From contig BLXT01005798.1 of assembly GCA_019648995.1 (NCBI GenBank), positions 46,777-70,834 of the forward strand: a DNA stretch of 24,058 nt, given 5' to 3'. Origin of the DNA: Plakobranchus ocellatus. Its lineage: Eukaryota; Mollusca; Gastropoda; Plakobranchidae. Positions within the stretch are counted from its first letter, which is position 1, and each line of letters starts with the position of its first letter. The notes beneath the pieces were generated by a model, which saw nothing but the letters and a program-made list of their open reading frames with translations, had not been told where the DNA came from and searched no databases. Shown piece after piece: positions 1-9,096 of this stretch. The translations under genes and the position numbers were made by a program.

Positions 1-545
1 CGAGGTCAGTAGCTGCACCAGGACAAACAGCAGCAACAGTATCAACAGCGAGGTCAATAGGAGAGCATTAGAAGAAATTGCAGCAGCAGTGTCACACTAA
101 TGGTATCAGAAGCAGATGCTTTTAAAATAACAGCCGCAGCATTAGCAGCAATAGCAAATAGTAGTGGTAGGAATAGTATTAATAGTAGTAGCAGTGGTGA
201 TGGTTTTTTTTTTTTTTGGTTGATTATTGTGTATAGCGAATCCACAACAAGGTGACCTCAGGCCGGGGAGCCGGTGGTGGGGCTCGAATCCTCTACAGAA
301 TGGTCACTGCAGACCTCAGGGCTCACTCACTAGCCACTGTGCCACCGAGGTCTCAGTAATAGTGGTGGCAGTAGCAGTAGCAGCAGTAGCAACAATAGTA
401 GCAGCAGTGGTAGCACCAGCAGCAGCAATAGTAGGAGGTCTAGTGTCAATAAAAGCATCGCCTGAAGCAAATATGATAACATAAATTACGCCAGCAACGA
501 CAAAAGCAGCAACAGAAGCAACAACAACAGATGCAGCAGCAGCAG
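1..545 (-). repeat. CAG/CTG-rich triplet tract in copy L, split by the SINE
   Basis: Interrupted CAG, AGT and GCA triplets fill 1-200 and 360-545 on either side of the SINE. On the minus strand this reads as poly-Leu, poly-Ala or poly-Val type frames, which are a product of the triplet composition and not evidence of a gene. Confidence 0.75.
204..354 (-). mobile_element. tRNA-derived SINE, copy in L
   Basis: On the minus strand the element starts near GAGACCTCGGTGGC. It has a good pol III A box (TGGCACAGTGGC, 344-333) and a B box (GGATTCGAGCCC, 291-280) about 53 nt apart, and ends in a run of about 14 A (217-204). The head resembles a tRNA with a long variable region. The tail domain contains GGCCTGAGGTCACCTTG. 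The copy in R is homologous but has lost part of the B box. Confidence 0.7.
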
Positions 546-2189
546 CAGGGGAGGTTTAATTACAATGAGAACAGCAACCAAGTATAGTCGATATTTGGCT
601 TAGTTCACTAGTACGAAGAGATTAAGTGAAATATGTATGTCAATGATTGCCAAAGGCTAAATGATGATTCATTGTAAGCTGCATAATCATCTAACATAAA
701 CAATATGACGAGGCGAAGATTAAGGGTGGGCTTAATTTAATAATTTTAAATGTCTATGTCGAAAAATTGTACTTCAAGGTGAAAGCTAGATATCTTAATT
801 TCGAAAAAATACAATGTTTGTTCCTCTCTCAGAATGGAAATCACACGAGCAAGAAACTGAATAATGAAAGAAATGACTGTTTATGTTATTAAAATTGAAA
901 AGTTACCGGGTCAATATAATATTACAAATAATTATCCCAACCAATAAGCGTATTATCTCATAACACGTATCAACTTGCGTCTTGAAATATTCATTTGCCG
1001 CACCTCACAATAGACAAACGGCTCTTTCAATGTGTTTCTCTGAAGCATTGGTTGATAATTTTGTGAGAAATCTCCTATTGACGTGGTAAGTTTGGACAGA
1101 TTAACAAAATTCATTTGGGTCTATGATTGTAAAGTAAAATTAGAATCAAACTTTGTCACGGGTCGAATCATGAGCTAATCAGGAATAATCTATAATGAGT
1201 TCAGCTTTTAAAATCATTTAAAATGTTGATAATATGAAAGGATTGAACAAAGATAGTAATCTTAACTTTCTTTGAATGGCATTGTTGGTAAAAAGGTAAG
1301 ACAAATAACACAGTTTTGGATTTAATTTTGAATATTGTTAATGCTCTTCCACAACAATGTGATCCCTGGATTTCGCGCGAAGGCAAGGGAACTCTGGCAA
1401 GCTCCAACTCGTTCAGTAGGCACTTGGCCACCAACTTGCCCAAACTTGGGCAGACGGCGAAAAAATGCAGAAAAAGACAGATAACACCACACCAGGATTC
1501 AGAAAATACTGTCGAATCTAACTTAGCTGCTGTCTTAGGAAATCTAGACATAGGCCTGGAGTTATAAACAATAACTTTAATTCTCTTACTCACTGTTTGA
1601 AACAGAGAAGGAGGAAGAAATAAAACCGTGCTCTATATTGATGCAGTTTTTATGATTACTTCATGAATTTAAAACGTCTCCACTTCAAAAGTCTAGCAAT
1701 AAATACCTGAAGGCTCAAGCTATTTTTTGAGTACCCAAAGATGAAAATGTTTGATTACATATTAATTTATCAATTTTCAGTTCAATTTCCTCTTTTTGGT
1801 TTTGGGTTTTTCTTGTCTTATTTCAAGCATATGCTTTATCTACCGTCGACTTGTGAGGTCAGTCACAGCCTCAGACGCTTTGAGCCGCCTTGGCTAAAAT
1901 TTTGTGTGTCCATCTCTCATGAAGTGCACGCGGTTTGTAGCATTGGGAAACAACAGCAGTCCTGCATCACATAGTACAAGTGGTCTGGACTACTCACGCC
2001 ATTGCCTCCTAACCAACCAGACACACAGACAGACACCATGTGATTTAGGCACTCGGGCTGGAGAGCCAGGGGAAGGCCAAATCGATGCTTGAATGACTGG
2101 GCAGCAGAGATCCTTGAAACTTATGAGATTTCATCCAGGCCAAAGGCGAGTGTTGGGATAGATAGATTTTATTGTAAGTTTTTTAAAAG

Positions 2190-2190
<1 letters not shown>

Positions 2191-2230
<40 letters not shown>
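2191..2230. repeat. (TA)n microsatellite in copy L
   Basis: About 20 uninterrupted TA units. A shorter (TA)n lies at the corresponding place in copy R (9062-9082). Confidence 0.9.
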
Positions 2231-2232
<2 letters not shown>

Positions 2233-2233
2233 G

Positions 2234-2535
2234 TTAACGTGTGACAACTAGTTTGTTTTGATTAAATCCGTTACTGTTTTACACCATGCACATTATCTCG
2301 GTCAATGTTTCGTTCCATTTAAAATAGGAAATCCCACTTTGTTACAAGAGTGATTACATAATTATTTTATAATTTTTCCTCCTGTAGCGACTGATTTATG
2401 GCTTTGCAATGTTTTCAATCTTCAGGAGCCCCAGGCTGTGTATCATGGTACATCGTGTGTGTACACCTCCACATATCGCATGGCTGATAATGCCCACACA
2501 TTCGCTGCACATGTGTATTTGCTCAAATCCTTAAC
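2234..2535 (-). repeat. Terminal module of copy L, duplicate 1
   Basis: About 300 bp running from TTAACGTGTGACAACTAG to GCTCAAATCCTTAAC. It is repeated, with differences, immediately downstream (2554-2612 plus 3708-3949). Copy R contains the module only once (about 8746-9043 in the opposite orientation), so the tandem duplication is specific to L. Confidence 0.75.
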
Positions 2536-2553
2536 ACATACATGTATATTATA

Positions 2554-3949
2554 TTAACGTGTGATAACTAGTTTTTTTGATAAAATCCGTTACTGTTTCA
2601 CACAATGCGCATTGTTGGGACTAGTGTAGTTATGTTTTTAGTTTATCTGGGCATAGTTGGGTATTTAGTGCAGCGGGAGTGTGGTTGTGTTTTACGTCAT
2701 TAATTTGGTGTGTGCGTTGTGATTGGTTGGTTAGGCCACGTGAGAACGGCAATTTTGGACGTAGCTGCACACTGGCGGGATCTTTGGAGGAGCGGATCAT
2801 TCTTATTCTATTCTTTGCACTGAACGCTTGAGGACAGTCCTGGCTGCAAGTTGTGGCGGATTGGTCCGACTTCAGGAGATATCTGTTTTAATTTTCTACG
2901 ACCTTTTGTAACTGGGTTTATACAACTTTGTTACCGCACAGAAGCGGCGATTTGTATTTGTATTTTGCTTGAGGCTGTGCGCCTATGCAGACTGCTGGCG
3001 CAAGAGTGCGCAAGTCTACGAGTTAATGTTCCTCCTGTGAAATGGTGGTATCAAGTAACTTTATGATTATTATTGTTCTAGCTTCCCTCACGTAAGGGCT
3101 GGTGATCTGGAGCTTTAAAGAACTGTACTTCAAATAACTGTGTATTAAATAATTGTGCTTTGAAATAACTATGCTTGTGTCCGAGCTGAGGACTATTGAT
3201 CCCTAAAGATTCGAGATTTTCCCTACTGCTCTCAGCAAGCTTCTACGGACAGGATCGTCGAAGCGTGTTAGAAGCGTGTGCATGTGCGAGTGATTGGAGT
3301 GGGGGTTGTATAAGTTTCTTCTTGAAGTAGTTTTTCGGGGAGAGTTTCCTCGTGGGTGGATTATTTTGTAATAACTGCATTTAATGGTGTAATAACTTTA
3401 TCTCGTAACCCTTAGAAAATTATTTTGTATTGTCGCGCCTGCGTGCGTGGACATTAATAATAGATATTTGTATTTGGCTCACCTCGTATCTATCTGTGTT
3501 CTTCTTTATGTAACTTTCCTACTTCTGTATATATTTATTCGTTAATGATAATATAGTTTTTCTGTCGCCTAACCCCGGTGTTCTGCTTTTTAATGGTGTG
3601 AACCTTTTGTTCCAGTCGATGTGATTAAGTTATTTACAGTGGTTGTTGTTTATGTTTTGTGTATTCTCCCTGTCCCGTTGACAGGCTGTGTTTGCCCCAT
3701 CATGCATTATCTTGTTCAATGTTTTGTTCCATTTAAGTAGAAAATCCACTTTGTTGCAAGAGTTTTACATAATTATTTTTATAATTTTCACCCCGTAGCG
3801 ACTGATTTATAGTCATGCAATGTTTTCAATCTTCAGGAGCCCCAGGCTGTGTATCATGGTACATCGTGTGTGTACACCTCCACACATCGCATGGTTGATA
3901 GCGCCCACACATTCACTGCACATGTGTATTTGCTCAAACCCTTAACGTG
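2554..3949 (-). repeat. Terminal module of copy L, duplicate 2, split by an insertion
   Basis: The module restarts at TTAACGTGTGATAACTAG (2554), is broken after ...GCGCAT at 2612, and resumes as TGCATTATCTTGTTC at 3703 to about 3949. The uninterrupted copy in R shows the sequence that existed before the insertion. Confidence 0.7.
2613..3702. mobile_element. Nested 1090-bp insertion with LTR-like ends (probable solo LTR)
   Basis: The insert begins TGTTGGGAC and ends GCCCCATCA, giving the TG...CA termini of an LTR with short imperfect inverted ends (TGTTGGGAC versus TGATGGGGC). It is flanked by CGCAT (2608-2612) and TGCAT (3703-3707), a 5-bp target duplication with one change at a CpG. The empty site in copy R reads ATGCGCATTATCTT on the matching strand. 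Inside are ATTGG (2722-2726) and CACGTG (2737-2742), compatible with a promoter region, and ATTAAA near 3143. No gag or pol coding sequence is present, so a solo LTR left by LTR-LTR recombination is the simplest reading. A non-autonomous element is the alternative. Confidence 0.6.
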
Positions 3950-4012
3950 CTGACAAGCTGGAATAGATCTTTCATCAAACAAGGTAGAACGGAAAAGCAA
4001 ACTGTCCGGCCA

Positions 4013-4381
4013 ATCCACAACCCAGAAATCTTTCCGAGACTCGTCATGACTTGCTTAATAACTCAATTTATTACATGAGAACACTTATAGAAAGGAAATC
4101 AGAGCATGTTACTTGTCAAAACTGATTCTATAAACCATAGCGCATAAAGTGATGGTTCCAAATCTATTATGCTTCGTCCATTTTTTCTTTCTCCTTAATC
4201 TGTATCTAAAAATAACATGCACTTCGCTTATTATGTCCTGACGAAAAATGCAGAATACAAAGTTTGATGTTCAGCTACAAAGGACGCACACCTCCACTTA
4301 GAAGCCCAATTATCGCTTCCTAGACCTCTACATTGGTCTTCAAACATCACTTCCTAGGCCTATACTTTGTCAAATTCTTCA
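4013..4381. other. Junction DNA between copy L and arm A
   Basis: This AT-rich sequence matches neither the visible part of copy R nor, clearly, arm B. Two short similar stretches start with CTTCCTAG at about 4317 and 4351. No gene is seen. Confidence 0.4.
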
Positions 4382-5686
4382 ACAAACTATGAATTGTTGA
4401 AGTTTTTAATGAAAAGGAAAGAAAAACAAAACAAAAAACCAGACGTAACATATATGACAATTTTTAAGATATTTCACCTCTGACAATTACATGAGATCAT
4501 TTTTAAACAAAAACTATTTTCAAAAGCCTATATTTTGTGGCCGAATTGATCTATTGCACGAGGTTTTCTCGAAATGAGTCATATCACCAAAGCTTAAGGC
4601 TACGGTATATATCTCAAAAATTGTGAAATGGATTTTCCGTTGATCCATTCTTCTGTGAACATTTTTTTTTATTATCTAAAAATAGAATGGGCTATGTCGA
4701 AAAAAATACTTCTAAACAAAATTTTAGCAATTTTCTCAAATGGGTGAATCTGCGGCCTTGGCGACTTTCCAATTTTAAAAAAATTAGTTAAAAGAGAAAG
4801 GCGTCCATCGATACTTTGAAACAAGATTGATAAAATCTTTTATTGTTTTGCTAAAATACACACGCCCTACACATGGACCATTAATTGTTTGAACATAACA
4901 TACAATAGTCTGGCTCTAACTACTTGACTCAGAATTAGTTTTCCACGTGAGTGGCTGATAACATTTTCATCCCCGTTAAGCTTTTACAATTATTCCTCTT
5001 GACATTAAACAGAGAAAAGACGGACACAACTTAAATTAATTTAAATTTTTAAAAAAAGGTGTCGCAGTGATGAATTAATGGATTTAGCAGAGAAGTTACA
5101 TTCAAGAATTGAAGATATAATCTTCACTGTGTAATATGTTTGGATGTGGACCACGCCACAATAAAAGTTTTAAGGTACTGATGATGTTTATTTCTTGTTC
5201 CATTCAGTTATAGTCGGTTGTTGTTTTTCTATATTTATAACAACTACATGAATTGCTCCTTCATTTAGGGAACTGATTTATTTTTTTCTAGCAGTGCTGT
5301 GACTGTATTTTTTCTATGGTTTTATCATTGCAAAGTGTAACATCTTTGCACTAGAGGCCATAAAAGATAGTAGGCTTTTTTTTTGTTTTATCTAAAAAAA
5401 AAATTCAAGATTGAGCCCATGCTACGATGACCTTAAAATAATAATTTAAAAAAAAAACGAACTTAAAAAACCAAAGTCATTTCAAGATAACAATTAGGAC
5501 ATTGCTTTGGCTTTTGACAGTTTTTTGTATGTAACTGTTTTCTCTGCAACAATTTTTGTTTTGTTACTTGATGCCTACAAACACATGGCATTAAAAAAAA
5601 AACTAAAAAAAAACATGTTTCAAATCGTTTACTTATTCTACAATAAGGGAGTTAAAAGCGAAAGTGTAATGTCCATCCATATTTGT

Positions 5687-5712
5687 GTATGTGTGTGTGT
5701 GTGTGCGTGTAT
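5687..5712 (+). repeat. (TG)n microsatellite in arm A
   Basis: TGTGTATG(TG)n followed by CGTGTAT. The matching site in arm B is the (AC)n tract near 22164-22195. Confidence 0.85.
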
Positions 5713-7195
5713 ATTCGTGAAGCAGGGCGATGGAATGCACAATAAATATTGGATATGTCCCTCTTGTTGTAAAGGTTGACGCTGACATGTTTTAAAAAAT
5801 CAACACACTTCACTACACTTTTCATATTTTCAGAGCTTATTCAGGATATCGAGCATGAATGTGATGTTGTTCATTTCTGTCATTTCGATGGTGAATCTTG
5901 CAAATACCAACTCAGTACGACACAATCTGTGAATGTGTTTAGAGTAGTATCAACAAGATTTTGTTCTCTCTTCAGGTCGGTGGGTCATAGGTGACAAGCC
6001 ATTGCTATCGATATAAAAATGAGTTAAAAAGCAAAGTAAGTTCGTTTGTAGTTCGTACAAAAACCAAAAAGCATACCTTAAATACGGTATTCGTCGGGGG
6101 ACGAGACTAGAGTTGTCCAGTCTTTAAATGCAACTGCCCATCTTTTGTAAAATCCATACTGAACGATTGTAAAACTGAGCAGGTTGTTTCTTTAGCCAGC
6201 TTAGGAACCAGCAGCGTTGTTTTGACTTCCTTTAGTAAACTTAAGTGAATCCCACGCTTAGTCCAAGCATCGGAAACCAGAAGTAGGGTCCTGATTGATT
6301 TTGGCATACGTCATTATGAGGTAGCCTGCTTCCTTTAGTAAATCCCATCTAATACCAAAATTGTTGGAGAAGACAATTAAATTCATCTGGTGCAAATTTG
6401 ATTCATCCAAACTCTCCACATATTTTTCAGATATTATCGTGTAGAGAATTTAAGGAAACAATCAACTCAGTTTCTTCGTCACAGCATTCGGTGCATACTA
6501 GAACGACTAACAAGGTCGCTCCGGTACTTTGTGCGTCGCAAGGCACAATCAAGTGGAAAACGGCGTTGAAATGTTTGGTGCTTTACTACCTTTGGTTTAT
6601 ATGTAAAACTTTGTAGCTGCTCGTAGCACACAAAAAGCAAGGCAATGAGGACATGATACATAGCATTTTTTAAAATAAAAAAGCAAGACAAAAGGACTAA
6701 TTATAATCGAGTTTATGAAATAACAGAATAAAGAATACGATTTCATGTAACATCCCATAGATAAAATTATCTTACCCTTTTTATTTTCTTTTCAATATAG
6801 ATCTATGAAATGAAACATCTTGATATAAAAAGAAGGTTTATCTCAAGGCTGCCATAGAGAAAATCATTTTAAATGCAAAAGACTCTAGCGAAAATGTGCA
6901 CGAGAAGTGACTTTCATTAGGATGATGTGTAAAGACCACTTCTCTGTAAATGTGTACGTAATATTTTATGCATATTTCTATTTAAAACGTTACTTCCTGC
7001 CCAACTGCATTCATATTGAAACTAAAAAAAAAACGCACTTAGAACGTCAAGTAATTATAGAGCTTAAATCTTTAAAAAACTGGACATTGAAATGTGAAAA
7101 AAATTACCACTGACATACCAAACAAAATGAAACACTGAAAACTCAAAACACAACAACAAATGATTTCCAGAACTACAGATAAAATGCTCAGTGCC

Positions 7196-7201
7196 TTTAT
7201 T
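7196..7201 (-). promoter_or_regulatory. Poly(A) signal of receptor 1
   Basis: AATAAA on the minus strand lies about 78 nt beyond the stop codon. It sits in a downstream segment conserved with the paralogue, which has the same hexamer at the matching place. Confidence 0.5.
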
Positions 7202-7278
7202 TTTGTTTACTTATTCGTCAATCGTTGAACTTCTCAAAGAATTTCTACAGTATTGGTGATGCCTTTTTCAGGATACCT

Positions 7279-8319
7279 TTAAGAAGATTTCGGTAATTTT
7301 CTATCAGTGCTCTCTCCAAAAATGCTTCCAAAAATGTTACGATATCGCGTATTAAATCCAAGATATATAAAGATGTTTGAGAAAACGTTCAATAATAAAA
7401 AGGTTTCCATCATAATCAGAAAAAATTCATACAACTTCCTACGATGGCCTTGTAAAGAAAACCCATCAACCAATTGTCGAATGATGGCTATAATTATTGT
7501 GGGCAACTTGCAAATGATAAAGATAAGAGCGACAAGAATAATGGTCTGAACGACTCGGATTTCGCGATTTTTTTCTTTAGACTTTTCATTGCTGGAAGAT
7601 GATTTGTCTCGGAACTTGGAGGATTGATTGAGACTGATGGTCAGGATTACTACACAAACTATCATGATTATGAAGGTTGTGTACAGAAAAATATTTGTGA
7701 AAATATTCAGAGTTCCATAGTTTTGGTCGGTATAGACAGCCCGTGTTATGTTGGTTGTAGGATCTGTCAGTATGGTCAGCTTAGATGGTATGAACACGTA
7801 CAGCAGAACGGCAATGACGCAAGCTGAAAAAATACAGATGGCTGCCAACTGACGTCTGACCGTCAACACTTGCTTCACCTGGAGGGGCAGAGCCACACAA
7901 CAGCAGCGGACCACGGCTATCACTATGGTGGTTATGGTAGAGACGGTCTGTGAGAAAGGCCAGGAGGTGACAGTTGACCACAGGACAGCCTGGAGATTGT
8001 GAGCTGTCGGACCACCACGAGTGAAAATTGTCGTCAACAGAATGTAACACAGAGAGTTTATCGCTGCACAAACTGATAAAATTCCATCAAAGACAGAGAG
8101 GATAAGGAAATTCTGCGTGACGCCATCTGAAACTCCCATCTTGTAGAATATGAAAGTGTTGATAATATTTACTAAGATTCCTCCTAACCCAAGTGCAGGG
8201 TTAACATAGAGCTTCAGAATTACCCCCGCGTAAAACATAACAATTTCACCAAGGCTGTCACCTGAATGAGGATCAGGGACGCTAAAGGAAACTGACAAGG
8301 AGACGTTCTTTTGTTCCAT
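7279..8319 (-). CDS. Class A (rhodopsin-like) GPCR, gastropod chemosensory-receptor-like, paralogue 1
   Basis: An intact single-exon frame of 346 residues encodes a seven-helix membrane receptor. Approximate helices are TM1 34-59 (N51 in LVNIINTF), TM2 70-95 (D78 in LILSVFD), TM3 116-139 ending in AVVRC with R138, TM4 157-179, TM5 204-229, TM6 256-281 (CKLP, P273) and TM7 296-320, followed by an amphipathic NTRYRNIFGSIFG helix 8. The third intracellular loop (232-255) is rich in Ser and Lys. Candidate N-glycosylation sites are N5 and N190. The DRY motif is reduced to VVRC, NPxxY reads NIFIY, and no Cys lies near the usual start of TM3 or in the second extracellular loop, so the canonical disulfide seems absent. 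The family is known for chemosensory expansions in gastropods. An odorant or other external ligand and plasma-membrane location are inferred, and the ligand is unknown. The start is supported because both paralogues begin at the same position with a conserved upstream acceptor. Transposon-like DNA starts about 360 bp upstream. Confidence 0.9.
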   Translation of the reverse strand: MEQKNVSLSVSFSVPDPHSGDSLGEIVMFYAGVILKLYVNPALGLGGILVNIINTFIFYKMGVSDGVTQNFLILSVFDGILSVCAAINSLCYILLTTIFTRGGPTAHNLQAVLWSTVTSWPFSQTVSTITTIVIAVVRCCCVALPLQVKQVLTVRRQLAAICIFSACVIAVLLYVFIPSKLTILTDPTTNITRAVYTDQNYGTLNIFTNIFLYTTFIIMIVCVVILTISLNQSSKFRDKSSSSNEKSKEKNREIRVVQTIILVALIFIICKLPTIIIAIIRQLVDGFSLQGHRRKLYEFFLIMMETFLLLNVFSNIFIYLGFNTRYRNIFGSIFGESTDRKLPKSS

Positions 8320-8347
8320 CCTCTGCTTTTATATTTCCAAGTTACAC

Positions 8348-8542
8348 CTGTGAAAATTAAGAAAAAAATTATACGAAAAGGAAACGGTGTTCTTCTAAAT
8401 GTGTATCTTTATCTAAAATCCTAACGAGGTCCGGAAATAATTTGGAGACTGGAGAAGAGCCTCAATGTAACTGCTTTGATATAGACACAGTGTTGAAGGA
8501 ACTGTTAAACAAGGAGGATTACCCAACAAGCCGCTGTGTTAC
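8348..8542 (-). other. Probable 5' UTR intron of receptor 1
   Basis: A pyrimidine-rich tract ends in TTTTCACAG (AG at 8349-8348), 28 nt before the ATG. The same acceptor is kept at the matching position of the paralogue. The homologous donor position (GT at 8542-8541) reads AA|GTAACA, a weak donor compared with AA|GTAAGT in the other copy. An intron of about 195 nt is therefore inferred. It may be spliced inefficiently here, or another donor further upstream may be used. The upstream exon would sit close to the transposon-like segment that starts at 8682. Confidence 0.4.
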
Positions 8543-8636
8543 TTTAGATCGAACTGTAAATGTTATATTAGTTGGCTCCTTTCAATTAGACCATAAGACT
8601 TGATTAACTTCAGGACTTGTAGAAATCGGAGATAAG

Positions 8637-8680
8637 TTTATGTACTTGGTTATTATTCTTTATGTACTTGGTTATTATTC
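8637..8680 (+). repeat. Perfect 22-bp tandem duplication at the A/R junction
   Basis: Two identical, directly adjacent 22-bp units (8637-8658 and 8659-8680; each starts TTTATGTACTTGG and ends TTATTATTC). Arm A homology to arm B stops at 8639, and copy R starts at 8682, so the duplication sits exactly at the breakpoint between the two large repeats. Confidence 0.9.
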
Positions 8681-9061
8681 ATGACCGGACAGTTTGCTTT
8701 TCCGTTCTTCCTTGTTTGGTCAAAGATCAATTCGCGCTTGTCAGCACGTTAAGGATTTGAGCAAATACACGTGTGCAGTGAATGTGTGCGCGCTATCAGC
8801 CATGCGATGTGTGGAGGTGTACACACACGATGTACCATGATAGATACCCATGGGCTCCTGAAGATTGAAAACATTGCATGGCTATAAATCAGTCGATGCG
8901 GGGTGAAAATTATAACATAATTATGTAAAACTCTTTCAACAAAGTGGATTTCCTACTTAAATGGAACAAAACTTGACCAAGATAATGCGCATGGTTTGAA
9001 GCAGTAACGTATTTTATCAAAACAAACTAGTTATCGCACGTTAACATAATATACATGTATG

Positions 9062-9096
9062 TATATATATATATATATATATGTTTGTGTGTGTGA
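9062..9096. repeat. (TA)n(TG)n microsatellite in copy R
   Basis: About ten TA units followed by a TG-rich stretch, at the position matching 2191-2230 in copy L. Confidence 0.85.

Larger units (their letters stand above)
1..4012 (-). mobile_element. Duplication 2, copy L of a repeat-rich transposon-like segment (left end outside window)
   Basis: Read on the minus strand, this matches the plus strand from 8682 to about 11460. Shared parts include the terminal ACTGTCCGG (4001-4009), the module holding the MTTAACGTG-type ends, a (TA)n tract, the stretch at 1860-2160, a pseudo-ORF at 1201-1420, the AT-rich block at 620-1020, and the CAG tract with its SINE at 1-545. The copy is disrupted by a tandem duplication of the terminal module and a 1090-bp nested insertion. 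The family is unknown. The shared end begins TG[A/G]CCGGACAG, but no matching far end is visible, so the transposon class cannot be assigned. Confidence 0.65.
4382..8639 (-). repeat. Duplication 1, arm A (carries receptor 1)
   Basis: Read on the minus strand, this segment aligns over its length with 16861-23520 on the plus strand, with interruptions. Shared landmarks in order are the leader (AAACTTATCT at 8639-8630), the receptor gene, the AATAAA region, a stretch near 6180 matching 20340-20410, a stretch near 5900-6060 matching 20490-20660, a (TG)n tract near 5700 matching the (AC)n near 22170, TACATACAAAAAACTGT near 5525 matching 22350, and the stretches near 5200, 5060, 4850 and 4580 matching the 22.6-23.3 kb region. 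The distal boundary is estimated by eye. The rest of the arm apart from the receptor shows no convincing gene. Confidence 0.8.

Noticed and set aside
280..344. Possible functional tRNA gene
   Set aside because: A and B boxes are present, but the acceptor stem does not close and the sequence continues into a SINE tail and poly(A). It is a SINE and not a tRNA gene.
54..484. Hydrophobic small frames at 54-245 (minus) and 227-484 (plus)
   Set aside because: These cover the triplet tract and the SINE and run through the SINE poly(A). The similarity to the frame at 11360 is explained by the L/R duplication.
1316..1567. 83-codon plus-strand frame
   Set aside because: Antisense shadow of the L/R shared stretch. 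Its R counterpart (9827-10009, minus) is shorter and no protein family is recognised.
2851..3066. 71-codon frame within the LTR-like insertion
   Set aside because: Lies inside a non-coding-looking LTR, has no known domain, and a frame of this length is expected by chance.
7307..8071. Frames overlapping receptor 1 on other frames (7307-7549, 7624-7827, 7781-8071)
   Set aside because: Shadows of the receptor coding sequence. Their counterparts in receptor 2 (17535-17735, 17967-18215) arise for the same reason.
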